From positions 10,830,501 through 10,894,500 of the forward strand of contig OY747705.1 in assembly GCA_963556495.2 (NCBI GenBank): a stretch of 64,000 nt of DNA. The letters run 5' to 3'. Numbering within the stretch: position 1 is the first letter of the stretch; the number at the start of each line of letters is the position of its first letter. This DNA is from Valencia hispanica (taxonomy: Eukaryota; Chordata; Actinopteri; Cyprinodontiformes; Valenciidae). Of the stretch, positions 1-64,000 are shown piece after piece. The notes below the pieces were generated by a model. It was given only the letters and a program-made list of their open reading frames with translations, did not search any database and had not been told where the DNA came from. Made by a program: the position numbers and the translations under genes.

Positions 1-835
1 TAGAATTAGTGTAGTTGAGAAGGAATCTGACATTAAGAATGCAATATTCTGTATATACGGCAGGATCCACATGGATATGTCAGTGAATACATTGGAGGTG
101 AAAGGTAAATGGGAATTGGAGACTAATCCCAGGATTGCTGATGAGGAGTGGGAGAGTTCCTGGGTGCCTTGGCAGAAATGTTTAAGTAACCCAACTTGGA
201 GAGAATTTATTTGGAAGATGAGAATGAGACACTTCAAAACTCCTTTGGTAATGGCTACGGATGACAATAACTGTTTCTCCTTGTGTTGGAGGGGTTGTGG
301 TTTGATGGGAGACCTCGCTCGCATCTTCCGGGATTGCCCTAAACTGCGACAATTTTGGGAGAATGTGAAGCAACAAATAAGCGGGATCCTACATTTAAAT
401 AGATGAGTAGAACCACAACGACAAATTTTGGACAATGTTTCGATAATGGATTTAGGAATAAATAAGGTGTATATACTCAGCGTGCCTTTCTTGGTCGCAC
501 ATAAAATGATCACAGTGATTTAAGCCCCCATCCACCCACACTGGACCAGTGGAATCAAAGGCTCAAAGAGGTCAATTGAATGGAACGCATTATGGGGAAA
601 CCTTCGGCTTCAGATGGACGTGTATATTTAAAAAATGGACTCCTGTCATAAATGATTTTGAAAAGTGAGAATATGGTTTACATGCAGCTAGACTTGATGA
701 TGGCCAACCCGGTTTTGTAAAGAATATGCCTGTACCTCATACTAGTATGAGGCTTTGTACTTGTCAGGCTGTGAGAGACTCTGTCAAGGAACCTGTTCAA
801 ATAAAAGTTCAAAAAAGAAAGAAAGACGGCAAGCA
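1..835 (+). mobile_element. 3' end of an L1-type LINE (ORF2 C-terminus plus 3' UTR), relic
   Basis: An open stretch at 71-406 translates to 111 residues that look like the extreme C-terminus of an L1/Tx1-clade ORF2. It has a tryptophan-rich segment, then the cysteine motif CWRGCG followed by RIFRDCPKLRQFW, the usual 'CWRC...H..W.CP....FW' ending of fish L1 proteins. Noncoding sequence follows, with an AATAAA at about 800 and an A-rich tail (aaaaaagaaagaaag), which is where a 3' UTR and poly(A) tail should be. The 5' part lies outside the window or was truncated. The clade call is by motif only. Confidence 0.6.
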
Positions 836-1322
836 GCCACAAATTCCAGCTGCACTGCTGCATCTCCATTTTTTGTCCACTGGGTGGAGCTGTTGAGGCG
901 ACATAAAGCGGTGCACTTTTTAACAGACAGAGGGCAGTACTGCATCACATATGGGAAGTTCCAAACAGGTGTGTGGAAAAACTGTTAACACGATATGTGT
1001 CTCTCCTTGTGTTTTAAAGTTCATTGCAGGCTGGTCATATGTATACAGTGGATGTTTTGGCTCAAAGTGGGATCAGACCAGATGAATTTCCTTCTACCAG
1101 TCACTCAGCAGGACCTCTAGAGTTCTGGACAAGTGGGTAGACTGTTTTGCAAACACTGCTAATAAGGTTTTAACATTTTTCCATTCACAGAGATTACAAA
1201 CCCAAAGCTGTTCTACGCAACAAAAAACAAAAACTAAACAAAAAATATATATGTATGTGCTTTCACTACTTATCTTAAACATCATTCTACCCAGGAACGG
1301 ACCAGGGATACAATCTGTGTTC
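836..1322. other. Unassigned noncoding stretch
   Basis: No gene or confident repeat family is recognised here. Only short ORFs occur. It probably belongs to an intron of the upstream matrix gene, because the exon at 2984 starts inside a codon and must be preceded by another exon. Confidence 0.4.
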
Positions 1323-2827
1323 TTAAAGGGGAGATATTATGCAAATTTCACTTTTTACATCCTTTTTTTGTTGCCAATTGGGTCTCTGCTGCCTCTGTCA
1401 ACACTCCAAACAGGAATAAAAAATCATCCATTTTATTTTATGATTTTATTTTTTTCTGCCAGAAATATTGTGCTTCTACAAGCTGTTTGGAAAAGTGCCT
1501 TATTGTTTCTTCACAATAAGTGGAATAGGCATATAACCACTGTCCCCAAGATGGGTGGGCGTGGTCTGAAACTGCTAATTTGCATAAAAGTGACAGTTCA
1601 TTCTAAGTATGGAGGACTACGGGGGTCACTGGAAGTGCTTAATTGTGAATTAAAAATATAGATTGCTAGATATAATTTCAAATTCAACAATTAATCCATA
1701 CCAAAAAAGACAAATTTGAAAAGCATTTTTTAATTACACATTTTAAATTGAAATACTAAAGAGGAATAGCAAATTGTATTTATTTGATTATTAAATACTG
1801 TGATTTGGAAAAAAAATTCAAATCCTATTTCAAAATGGAGAATTAAATAACAAAATTAATAAATGAGATTGTAAATATCTTTCCTTTTCATACATTTAAA
1901 AAAATTATTCCCTTTTCTACATCCGTTTTCTCTTTCCAGCTCTCATTTTCAAATTCTTTTTGCAATTGCATTTCCTAAATGGTTTACCCTCTCCTTTTAG
2001 CATTCGAGTGACCCTCCTGGTCCCTGAGCACACTGAAAACCAAGTTCAACCAATCACAGCTGCTCCTCAAGTGTGACCAGCTCTCTCATTGGTTAGACAG
2101 CCACATTTGGGTGGACCTTGCTGAGCTGCACAGCTCGTGTCTAACCAATGAGACAGCTGGTTACATCCGAGGAGCAGCTGTGATTGGTTGAACTTGGTTT
2201 TCAGTGTGCTCAGGGACCAGGAGGGTCACTCAAATGCTAAAAGGAGAGGGTAAACCATTTAGGAAATGCAATTGCAAAAAGAATTTGAAAATGAGAGCTG
2301 GAAAGAGAAAACGGATGTAGAAAAGGGAATAACTTTTTTAAATGTATGAAAAGGAAAGATATTTACAATCTAATTTATTAATTGTGTTATTCAATTCTCC
2401 ATTTTGAAATAGGATTTGAAAAAGAAATTCAAATCACAGTATTTAATAATCAAATAATAAACACAATTTGCAATTCCTCTTTAGTATTTCAATTTAAAAT
2501 GTGTAATTACAAAATGCTTTTCAAATTTGTCTTTATTTGTATGGATTAATTGTTGAATTTAAAATTATATTTACCAATCTTTATTTTTTATTCACAAGTA
2601 AGCACTTCTCGTCAAAATGCTGGATTGCTTTTCCAATGACCCCCGTAGTCCTCCATAGTCGTCCTCCATATCTAAGCAGCTCAAACTGAAACGGACTGAA
2701 ATTGGTGATTTGGTGAGATCGCTTTATGTGAGATGGATTTTGTGCAAACAACTTCATTAACATGTTTCATAGAGACCATAGACAGATTATAACTTGTTTA
2801 AGAAGAGGCATAACATGTCTCCTTTAA
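1323..2827. mobile_element. TTAA-flanked nonautonomous DNA transposon (piggyBac-like MITE)
   Basis: The left end is TTAA (1323-1326) followed by aggggagatattatgc. The right end is gcataacatgtctcct followed by TTAA (2824-2827). Read as reverse complements, the two 16-base termini match at 13 positions, so they are terminal inverted repeats bounded by TTAA. A TTAA target site is the signature of piggyBac-type transposition. The roughly 1.5-kb body has no transposase ORF and contains a long hairpin (separate entry). The sequence 'ggagatattatgcaaa' is familiar from teleost repeats. The superfamily call rests on the TTAA duplication and is an inference. Confidence 0.6.
1603..2676. repeat. Long inverted repeat (foldback), arms of about 500 bp
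   Basis: The left arm (about 1603-2099) is repeated in reverse complement at about 2138-2676, with a spacer of roughly 38 bases. Matching blocks run in register: 'caatcacagctgctcc' near the loop; 'gagggtaaaccatttagg', present as its complement in the left arm; and 'ggaggactacgggggtca' at the outer end. Differences are mainly small indels, including about 20 extra bases near 2600-2630. Both arms sit within the TTAA element. Confidence 0.85.
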
Positions 2828-2983
2828 GTAGAATGTTTTGTCGTTGTGAAAATGAAAAGAATCTTGACTTTGTCGTATGAGGTATTTATATACAAATAGT
2901 TTACAGTGACCTACGCTGAGACAAAAGCACAAGGCCAAGAAAATTCACAATCTGACCATTTACCTGTTTAATCCCCCCCTCAG

Positions 2984-6687
<3,704 letters not shown>

Positions 6688-7440
6688 TTACCCCCCCCCT
6701 CCCCCCAAAAAAGAAAATCAAAGTAAGTTTCAGCATAATTTCTGCATGTCAGCACAATATTTTCCACAATCAGCCCAAAAACAAGCTTCTGTCATTCTTA
6801 CCTCCAGAGTACCTGGATGCTGACGGGAGAACTGTCGTGACTGTCATGTGGAAAACCTCCTAACTTTTTTTTTTTTTGGTGTATATAATCTACTTGAAGT
6901 ATCTGATTATGGTCATTTGTGTGCCGAGAGCCCCTGTCAAGACCCACTGTAACCTTTCATCTGAACACGGCTATAAGCTTCATCCTCAGCATTTTGTTTG
7001 CAGGTAAAGGAAGGAATCAAAGGAGAACCGACCCACGTTATTTATGACGTTTGCTGGCAGATATCTTTCATGCAAACACACACTTTAAGCAAATTTGGAT
7101 AAGAGACCTTATATACCTCATTTCCGTGCAGAGACACAAGGAGAGGGTTTTGTTTGTGCTTCGGCTGCAGGTTTGTCCCTCAGGGAAAAAAAAAAATCAT
7201 AGGACGCTAAGAGTCCCCTAAGCTTTTCTTCACACGTCCTCATGAAATATTAGGAAATGTACAAAATATTCTCACCACAGCCCATGGATTGATCTCCTCC
7301 TCTGCCGAGTGTTTTCTATGTAAAATATTTTACCCTGTCTAAGCAGGCATCGCCGCTCGCTACTCTGCTCTGTAAATAGTGTTTATAGGTCGTTTTCTAG
7401 GTGGATATTTTATTAATAAAAATGATAAAATGGTTTGATA
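6688..7440 (+). other. sned1: sned1 3' UTR with polyadenylation signal
   Basis: Noncoding sequence follows the stop. An AATAAA hexamer lies at 7415-7420, after 'tgtaaatagtgtttataggt'-type AU-rich sequence and before a T-rich stretch, as expected for a cleavage site near 7435-7445. The end is inferred from the hexamer. Confidence 0.5.
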
Positions 7441-8040
7441 TTTCAGTGTGTTTTTTGAAATAAGTGCTTTTTTTTACATAATCACCTGTGCCCCTCCTGC
7501 TGTCGACACAATTTGCAGTTCCTTTTTGTAGAGCCAGGTATCGTTTCAGATTTCAAGAATCGATGCGATTCCAATTCTCAGGAGTTAGAATCGATTATCA
7601 CGATCTGATCCAATCCAGTCTGTTCCAATTCGATACTGATATGGGTCAGTGCTATTAAAACCTTTTTTTTTTTTTTGCTGTTGCCTAAGCCTCAAAATGC
7701 CCGTCTGGACTTGTCCCTCCTATTTTAGCTGTAAAAAGGGCAAACAATGTCAAATGATTAAATCGATTTTTGGACGTATGAATCAATTTTCAATCATTTT
7801 TATAAGAATCGAGTCAGAATCAGAGAATCAGTTTTTCCCAACACAGCACTACCTTTTTGTCAACAGGATGGCACTTAGTCTTCTGTAAGTTTTCACAAGC
7901 TTGGAGCATAATGGTAGATCTTCCTCTTTCTGCAGTTTCTCTGTCCTGCTCTGTTCTCCTCAGCTACCCCCCTTATTTGTTGTTGGGTTTTTTTTATATT
8001 GTGTCTTAAAATAAAATAATATATTTTGGGGTTTAGCCAC
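7441..8040. other. Intergenic stretch with a degenerate 'ATCGATT' MITE-like repeat
   Basis: Around 7535-7830, repeated words such as aatcgatgcgattcc, agaatcgattatcacgat and aaatcgatttttgg occur in both orientations. This resembles the termini of common teleost hAT-derived MITEs. Exact ends and target duplications were not found. Confidence 0.3.
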
Positions 8041-8241
8041 TGAAGGCAAGGCAAGGCAAGGCAATTTTATTTGTATAGCACACTTTCAACAGCAGGGTAA
8101 TTCAAGGTGCTTTACATGATTTGGTGATTTAAAAGAAACACATAAAAGAAACACACATTACACATGATACACAATAAAGCAAGAAAAAAAAAAAAAAAGC
8201 AAGAGAGCATGAATACATTTCATACATATAACATCAAGTAT

Positions 8242-11240
8242 TTACTCAAAGGCAATTCTAAACAGATGGGTTTTTAGTCTCGATTTAAAGCAGTTCAGAG
8301 TTTCAGCAGCTCTACACTCGTCAGGAAGTCTGTTCTAGATAAGGGGAGCATAGAAACTGAAAGCTGCTTCTCCGTGTTTAGTTCTGAGTCTAGGGATGTT
8401 TAGTAGGCTAGAGTTGGAGGACCTGAGTGGTCTTGGTGGTTGGTACCATGACAACAGGTCTTCAACATATTTTGGTGCTAAGCCATGTAATGATTTATAA
8501 ACTAGTAAAATTATTTTAAAGTCTATTCTCTGAGCTACAGGGAGCCAGTGTAAGGACTTTAGAACTGGGGTGATGTGCTCTACTTTCCTGGTTCTAGTGA
8601 GGACGCGAGCGGCAGCGTTCTGGATCAGCTGCAGCTGTCTGATTGACTTTTTAGGCAGACCTGTGAAGATGCTGTTGCAGTAATCAATCTGACTAAAGAT
8701 AAACGCATGGATGAGTTTTTCTAGGTCGTGTTGCAAAATCAGTCCTTTAATCCTAGAGATGTTCTTCAGGTGATAGAACGCTGACCTTGTTATTGCCTTT
8801 ATGTGACCCTGGAGGTTCAGGTCTGAGTCCATTACTACACCTAGGTTACGAACCTGATCAGTAGTTTCTAGCTGTATTAATTGAAGCTGTGTGCTGACTC
8901 TTGATCGTTCCTCCTTGGGTCCAAAAATAATCACTTCAGTTTTGTTTCTATTCAGCTGGAGAAAGTTATGGCACATCCATCCATTTATTTGGTCAATGCA
9001 TTGATTTAGGGTTTGAATGGGTTCAGAGTCACCTGGTGACATTGTAATGTAGAGCTGAGTGTCATCTGCGTAGTTATGGTAGCTAATGTTATTGGTCGCT
9101 ATAATCTTGCCTAGTGGGAGCATGTAGATATTAAATAAGAGGGGCCCCAGGATGGAGCCATGGTGCACCCCACATGTGATTTCTGTTCGTTCTGATGAAA
9201 AGTTTCCTATTGAAACATAGAAGTCCCTGTTCTTTAGGTAAGACTCGAACCAGCCAAGTACTGTACCAGAGAGTCCGACCCAGCTCTCCAGTCATTCCAA
9301 TAAAATATCATGATCAACAGTGTCAAATGCTGCACTGAGGTCCAACAGAACCAGCACTGTGGTTCTTCCACAGTCTGTATTTATGCGGATGTCATTAAAT
9401 ACTTTGACGAGGACAGTCTCGGTGCTGTGGTGAGCGCGGAAACCAGACTGAAAAGCATCAAAACGGTTTGTCATTGTTATGAAGCCATTTAACTGCTGAA
9501 ATACAGCTTTTTCAATAATCTTACTGATGAATGGGAGATTAGAGATTGGCCTGTAGTTCTGCATTAACGTGTTGTCCAGATTTTTCTTCTTTAGCAGTGG
9601 TTTAATAACTGCTGTTTTTAAAGCCTGAGGGAAGACACCTGATAACAGTGATGAGTTCACTATTTGAACAAGATCAGAACCAATAACAGGAAGAACCTTC
9701 TTTAGAAAAGCTGTGGGTAGGATATCAAGACAGCAGGAGGAGGAGCTTAATTGGATAATGATTTTTTCAAGGCTGTTCTGGTTTAATTCGTGGAATTCAG
9801 ACATTTTCTCTACATTGTTGTTGATTGGGGATGGCACTGGTTGTGGGTTCGATATTGAGGTACAGATTGACCGTCTAATTGTTAGAATCTTTTCAGTGAA
9901 AAAGCTGGCAAATTCATTGCAGGCCCTGGTAGAGTTTAGTTCAGGGGCTACTGTCACTAAAGGATTAGTTAGTCTTTCCACTGTTGCAAATAGAGTCCGT
10001 GCGTTATTAATGTTTCTGTTGATGATTTCAGAAAAGAACGATTCCCTAGCATCTTTTATAGTTAGCTGATATCTATTCAGTCTCTCTTTGTAGATCTCAC
10101 AGTGAACCTGGAGTCGAGTTTTCCGCCATTTTCTCTCAGCTCGTCGACACTCTCTTTTTTTCACTACGTACCCGTGGATTACGTGTCCACGGAGACTTCT
10201 TTCTATCTGAGACTACTTTCACTTTAGTTGGAGCAATGGAATCCATGATGTCTGAGATTTTCGCAAGGAAATTATCTACCAACTTATTTACTGAGTTTGA
10301 GTTGGGAGATGAGGGGGATGTGGTGGAAGGATAAATACGTTTAAAGGTTTCTACTGAACTGTCCCCTAGAAAACGCTTTTTTATAGTGGTCTTACTGTGG
10401 CTGGATAATTTAGCAGAGATGGTACTTTGAAAGAAAATACAGAAATGGTCAGATAATGCAATATTAATTACAGAGATGTCAGAAATATTTAAACCTTTGC
10501 TGATAATTAAGTCCAGAGTGTGTCCTTTATTGTGTGTTGGTTGTTTGACATGCTGGATCAGGCCGAAGTTGTGGAGAGTATCATCTAACGTTTTTGCTTG
10601 TCTATCTTGGGGGTTGTCGGTATGGATGTTAAAGTCCCCCACGATGATTAGTTGGTCATAGTCGATACATATTACAGAAAGAAGGTCATTGAAATCATTA
10701 AAGAAGTTAGAGTTAAGTTTTGGTGGTTTATATAAACTTAGAAATAACGCTTTGTTAGGCTCATTTATCTGGGTGGCTAGGTATTCAAAAGAATCAAACG
10801 TGCCCAGAGTTACCTTTTTAAAGTTCATTGAGTTGTGAAAGATGGTGGCTACACCTCCGCCTCGTTTGTGTTTTCTGTTCTCGCTTAAGAAATTATAATT
10901 TGGAGGACTAGATTCTATTAATGAAGTTGTTTCGTTATTTTCATCTAGCCAAGTTTCTGATTAAAAAAAGGGCGTGTAAATTATGCTCAGTGATGAAGTC
11001 ATTGATAAGAAAAGACTTCCCGGATAGAGATCTAATGTTTAATAAAGCTAACTTAAGTATTGTGATGATGGGCAGCTGAACCTTCTGACAGGTTATCAAT
11101 TTGAGATTTTGTTTAATATGAGAGCGTGTGGTTAACGGTTTATGTTTCCTGCTGCTGATAATCACTGATATAGCCTCAGGGGTGCCGGGTGAATTCTGGG
11201 AGACGGTAGGGGTGGATTTATTGCCCGGTTCCCTCAAATA
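8242..11240 (-). pseudogene. LINE ORF2 (endonuclease and reverse transcriptase), four lesions
   Basis: ORF2 begins in the ORF1 frame directly after its TGA, with no AUG before the endonuclease start LALLNIRSLSGKSF. The endonuclease has IIVGDFNIH and SDHF. The reverse transcriptase has LLDLSAAFDTVDHDILL and YADD. Lesions: an extra base in the A7 run at 10963-10969 breaks the ETWLDE motif; a frameshift lies near 10160; CGA became TGA at 9294-9292; TGG became TAG at 8337-8335. The natural stop is TAA at 8244-8242. The usual GVPQGS motif reads GVHHGS. Confidence 0.8.
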
Positions 11241-12554
11241 TCAAATATCTGTAATAATCAGTGGGGGGAAGCTCCCAGGCTTATGGACACTAGTCCCAGG
11301 CGTTTGGTGTAGTCTAAGTTTAGGTGTTAATTGTGTCCCAAGTTTGATTTGCTCATTCAGTCTGTCTGTAAAGTTTCTAAATGGAGACTCATTTGATGTG
11401 GCTGAGTCACAGGAAGATGAAGACTTAATCTCTGATGGTTGTTTATCTGTTCGGTCCTGTGGTGTCATCATGACTTGCTGTTTTTGTTCTGTGATATCCA
11501 TGGGCGCCTCAAGGTCAGCTTTTGGGAGCAAGTGTTTTGCTTTCTGATGTTGATAAGAAAAAATGTTGGCTGCTAACAGCCTTACTCCGGACCTGTTCAA
11601 ATAGCGCATTCCTGCTTTGAACAGATGATTAGCACTTCCAAATACTTTGAAATTATTAATAAATGTGAACGACTTCTCAGCTGATTGTTTCTTCAACCAT
11701 TTATGGAGCATGCGGAGTCTGCTAAATCTTTCATCATTCCCTTCAGGGACTGGTCCGCTGATGAGGATGTTTACGTTAAGTCCATCAAGTCTCTGTTGGA
11801 GATCAGAAAAGTCTCTCTTCAGAATCTCTGATTGTCTCATCGCGATATCTGCTGATCCAGCGTGAATGACGAGCTTTTCCAAAGCAGGATGTTGGTCCAA
11901 GATTTTAGGGATTTTTTCTGATATTTCTCTCACTGTATTTTTGTAGCAGCTATAAACTTTGGTATTCTTGCTACAAAAAGCCTCAATTCCATTAATTGAT
12001 CCGTCTTGAATGATAACAGTCTTTGCCGGGGGCGCATTACTTTGTTATGTGTCCGTTTGATGCGGCTGGGTTTCTCCTGGTGGCTTTGACTGGTCCCGGG
12101 GGGCTGCGTCATCTTTCGGGGAACTCAAGGCTGCGAATCTGTTTTTCAGCGGGATTCCAGGTGGAGAAATATCTCTTGTTTTTGGCTGAAACCTCTTTTG
12201 TTTACTTTTAGCAGAAGCGGCAGTTCTGGGTTCAGAGGTTTCTCTGTGTCGGAGTTTCTTTTGTTTTTTCTTCCTCGGAGAACAGGCTGGGGTTGATTTC
12301 ATGCGTTTTAAAGCTGGCCAGTTTTCATTGTAGTGCGGAGTTCTGCCGCTCAGACGCCTGTAGGGAGTCTCTGTGACACGGTTAGAAATATGTAACACAG
12401 GGCTGTTTGTATTCAAAGGTAAAGGTAAAGTTGTTTCATTTTGTCCATAATCAGCGTGGAGATCAAAATTAATTTCCAGACGACGTAGCTTCGTTTCAAT
12501 GCCCTCAATTCTGTGGAGCAGTTTTTCAAAATCCTCAGCTGAGCAAAAAGCCAT
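11241..12554 (-). pseudogene. LINE ORF1 with esterase-like domain, one internal stop
   Basis: From ATG at 12554 the frame runs about 437 codons to TGA at 11243-11241, interrupted only by TAA at 12047-12045. The N-terminal part is a basic, coiled-coil-like region (LHRIEGIETKLRRLEINFD). After the stop the same frame resumes with VIIQDGSINGIEAF and then LEKLVIHAGSADI, resembling the SGNH-esterase blocks found in ORF1 of CR1 and L2 LINEs. ORF1 proteins bind the element RNA. One nonsense change suggests a fairly recent copy. Confidence 0.75.
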
Positions 12555-12745
12555 GTTGATAAGTCCATAGAAAAGTAATCCAAGAAGAGATCTGGTCCAA
12601 TACAGTAACTCCAGGGGCTGGGAAAATAAAGTAACTAAGAAAAGGTTAAGAGTGAAAACAAGAAAAGCAAACAGAAAAGAAAATAAGTGAACGGATCTGG
12701 AGAGAGACAGAGAGCAGCTGCTCCTCCTTCAGCAGAGGGAAAGAT

Positions 12746-14049
12746 GGCTGGTGAACTATATGTTTATTTGGCAATATGTTCTGATTATGTTATGTTCATT
12801 ATCCCAGAAAAAAGCCAGTCGTGACACACTTTCTGTTTGGGTTTTTTTTAGCAGGGGCCGCCAGATTTTAAAACCAAATGTTTATTTAAAGCTGAAGCAA
12901 TTCAGTCCATGTTTTATAGTGGGCATGAATTCCTTTTTTCCCATCTGGAGTGTTTGTTGCTGCTCAGTCATAGTCTCATCTGACCAAAGCAGATAAATCC
13001 CAGTAGAACTTAGCAAACCTCCACCTGTTTATTTGAGATGGTCGGATAGAAAAGGCTTTTTTTTCTGGCATCACTCCAACACACTAGTTTGTATGTTGAT
13101 GGTATCTGACTGCAGCGAGTTATTATTATTTATTTTACCTATTTTACAATCCTGGTGGCAATATAAATATGGTTCCTCGTCCAGAGTTGCCAGATGCTGA
13201 AAGAATTGAGTGTCTGTGTCATGTTACATTTACACCCTAGGAAAACTGTTAATATTAAGAATATATAATATTAAGAATTTCTTCATCTTTCGCTTCAAAA
13301 TGCTGCATATCTTCTACTAGTCTGTTGAGGAGAGAGTAATCTCTTCGGCCATCATCTGTTGGGGTAGCAGCATCAGAGACAGGGACTTAACAACGTGATG
13401 AAGAAGGCTGGTTCTGTTCTGGGGACGACTGTGGAACCTCTGGAGATGAGGATGCAAAGAAGGATTCTTCATAAAATCAAGAAATTTATGGATTTGCTGT
13501 AATACCACTACAGGAGATCCTTCTTACCCACACCCATCAGCATCTACAACAACTCTATGAAGAAAACTGAATAATACGAGTTACAACATTTAATTGAATA
13601 TTCACAATAAACAACACTGCAGCTTTGGAATAAAATGTTAATTTTGTATGAATTTATTTGTTCGTTTAGTTGTTTTTTTCATGTATTTTTAAAAGCCCAC
13701 CTCTAATTTCAGACTTGCCTTCATTAATGTAGGGAATTTTGCGTTTTGTCTTATGTAGGCTATCTTTAATGGATCCTATTTCTATAACGAACAACAGAAA
13801 ATAAGACAGCTCTCTAAAACTCATTATAATTCAGTCAATATGTATATGTGTATATTTTATGCGTATGCAATATGACTGTGCGGTTTTATACTATAAAAGT
13901 CGAGTATAGGTTTAATAATATAAATGATTTAAAGACAAGTACGTTTAACACCTTTTGGAAGGTGCTTTTAATCAGACAAATGCGCCTCATTGGAGCGCAT
14001 ATTCCAACATTTACCGAGATGTGCCTGTCCAGTATCGCCTGTGCAGTTT
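12746..14049. other. Intergenic stretch with repeat fragments
   Basis: At 12780-13085 the phrases 'catctgaccaaagcagata' and 'ggcatcactccaac' resemble antisense pieces of Tc1-like MITEs. At about 13300-13600 is a dispersed teleost repeat I know only by its text: 'aagaaggctggttctgtt', then 'acaggagatccttcttacc', then 'catcagcatctacaac', and an AT-rich end. No gene is recognised. Confidence 0.35.
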
Positions 14050-14667
14050 TGGTGTTTCGTTTTGAGTCGAAGGTACCTGAATGGGACATGCTTCGACAAT
14101 ATTTCCCACGGCACGTGAAAGCAGCACTCCACTCCTGCGGTGGGAGCGGAGCAGTGAGTGCCCCCCCTTCCTTCTCTTCTCTCCCTGTTCCCGAGCGAAA
14201 ACTGAGATAGTGAGGAAAAACAAACGGGGAGGGGGGACATAGCAAGGAGGGAGAACGCTTCACGTATAAGCGAGTCTTCTGCCAACTGTTACTTTTTTGG
14301 TTTTCCTTCCTTGTTTCGTTTTTTGCCCGCACAAATCAATGTGCATCCATGTGGCGGTATTTATTCGGCTGGAAAACGTCGTAAATCTGAGCGCTCACAC
14401 GGTGAACGACTGTCTGACCGCCGAGGGTTAGCACAACTAAACTCCAGTTAGCCTCCTCCGGCTAACTTAGCCTGTTTCGGCACGTAAGGGGAAAAAAAGG
14501 GAGTTTAAAAAGCCAGATTTGCGGCTAAGGGAGTTGGGGTAAGCAGTGACGCTGCGGCGTAATTTAACCCGTAATGTTTCCTCCACGGATAAACTTCACG
14601 GCCGGATGAGAAAGAAACTATCGAGTGGCGAAGAGGGAACACGACAGCGAGCCAGACGACCGCTGCT
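14050..14667 (+). promoter_or_regulatory. ryk: ryk promoter and 5' UTR region, CpG-rich and TATA-less
   Basis: Base composition shifts from AT-rich to GC- and CpG-rich immediately upstream of the ryk start codon. Features include G-rich tracts (aacggggaggggggacat near 14222) and many CpGs through 14330-14660. No convincing TATA box is visible. This fits a CpG-island promoter of a widely expressed receptor. The transcription start cannot be placed from sequence alone. Confidence 0.5.
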
Positions 14668-63938
<49,271 letters not shown>

Positions 63939-64000
63939 GTAAGAAATCCAGCAGCAGGTACAGCTTTTCCTGTCGCTCAGCTTAATTTGTTTTCAAGAAG

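Larger units (their letters stand above)
8041..12745 (-). mobile_element. Nearly full-length CR1/L2-type LINE, minus strand
   Basis: Reading right to left the element has a short 5' UTR, ORF1 with an esterase-like segment, ORF2 with an endonuclease and reverse transcriptase, and a 3' end whose tail is a simple repeat (four units of aaggc at 8046-8065 on the + strand). Sequence motifs match the CR1/L2 group: SDHFCIFF in the endonuclease, NYADDTQLY, and [20 protein letters not shown] at the C-terminus. A tandem-repeat tail instead of poly(A) is usual there. The 5' border near 12745 is estimated from the ORF1 start. A truncated second copy is at 18266-20890. Confidence 0.85.

Noticed and set aside
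9713..10069. 118-residue + strand ORF
   Set aside because: It is antisense to the LINE reverse transcriptase. The minus-strand frame carries the conserved motifs.
13886..14332. 148-residue minus-strand ORF, with overlapping ORFs, upstream of ryk
   Set aside because: It lies in the CpG-rich promoter and 5' UTR, several frames are open at once, and it has no domain features or splice context.

Overview
The window is vertebrate nuclear DNA, almost certainly from a ray-finned (teleost) fish. Genes are split into short exons with GT-AG introns. The gaps are filled with transposable elements typical of teleosts: Tc1/mariner, hAT, CR1/L2-type LINEs, L1-type LINEs and a DIRS retroelement. CA/GT and TA microsatellites are also present. 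I see no bacterial operon, CRISPR array, rRNA or tRNA gene.

Two genes lie head-to-tail on the + strand. (1) Positions 2984-6687 hold the last eight coding exons of a secreted matrix protein. They encode a fibronectin type III module, a short linker, a six-cysteine EGF module and a cysteine-containing basic tail. The arrangement and tail match SNED1 best. A 3' UTR with an AATAAA signal at 7415 follows. (2) From 14668 to beyond the right edge lies ryk, the Wnt-binding receptor pseudokinase. Fourteen coding exons (561 codons) are present: signal peptide, WIF domain, KRRK site, transmembrane helix, juxtamembrane region and most of the kinase-like domain. About 80 C-terminal residues should lie past 64000. 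Intron 1 is 20.7 kb and carries much of the repeat load.

Layout: 1-835 L1 relic; 1323-2827 TTAA-flanked foldback element; 2984-7440 sned1 3' part; 8041-12745 nearly full-length CR1/L2-type LINE on the minus strand; 14050-14667 ryk promoter and 5' UTR; 14921-35596 ryk intron 1, with a second LINE copy split by a hAT element, BED-finger hAT relics, MITEs and a DIRS relic; 35597-63938 the remaining ryk exons, with introns full of Tc1 and hAT debris and one almost intact Tc1-like transposon at 60345-61828.

No wholly new system was evident. The items most worth a second look are an 84-bp in-frame ryk cassette exon that lengthens the juxtamembrane region, a LINE whose ORF1 and ORF2 share one reading frame across a single TGA with no ORF2 AUG, a roughly 1-kb perfect-style hairpin inside a TTAA element, and the young Tc1 copy broken by only two lesions. 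All family assignments come from reading translations and termini by eye. No database search was run.
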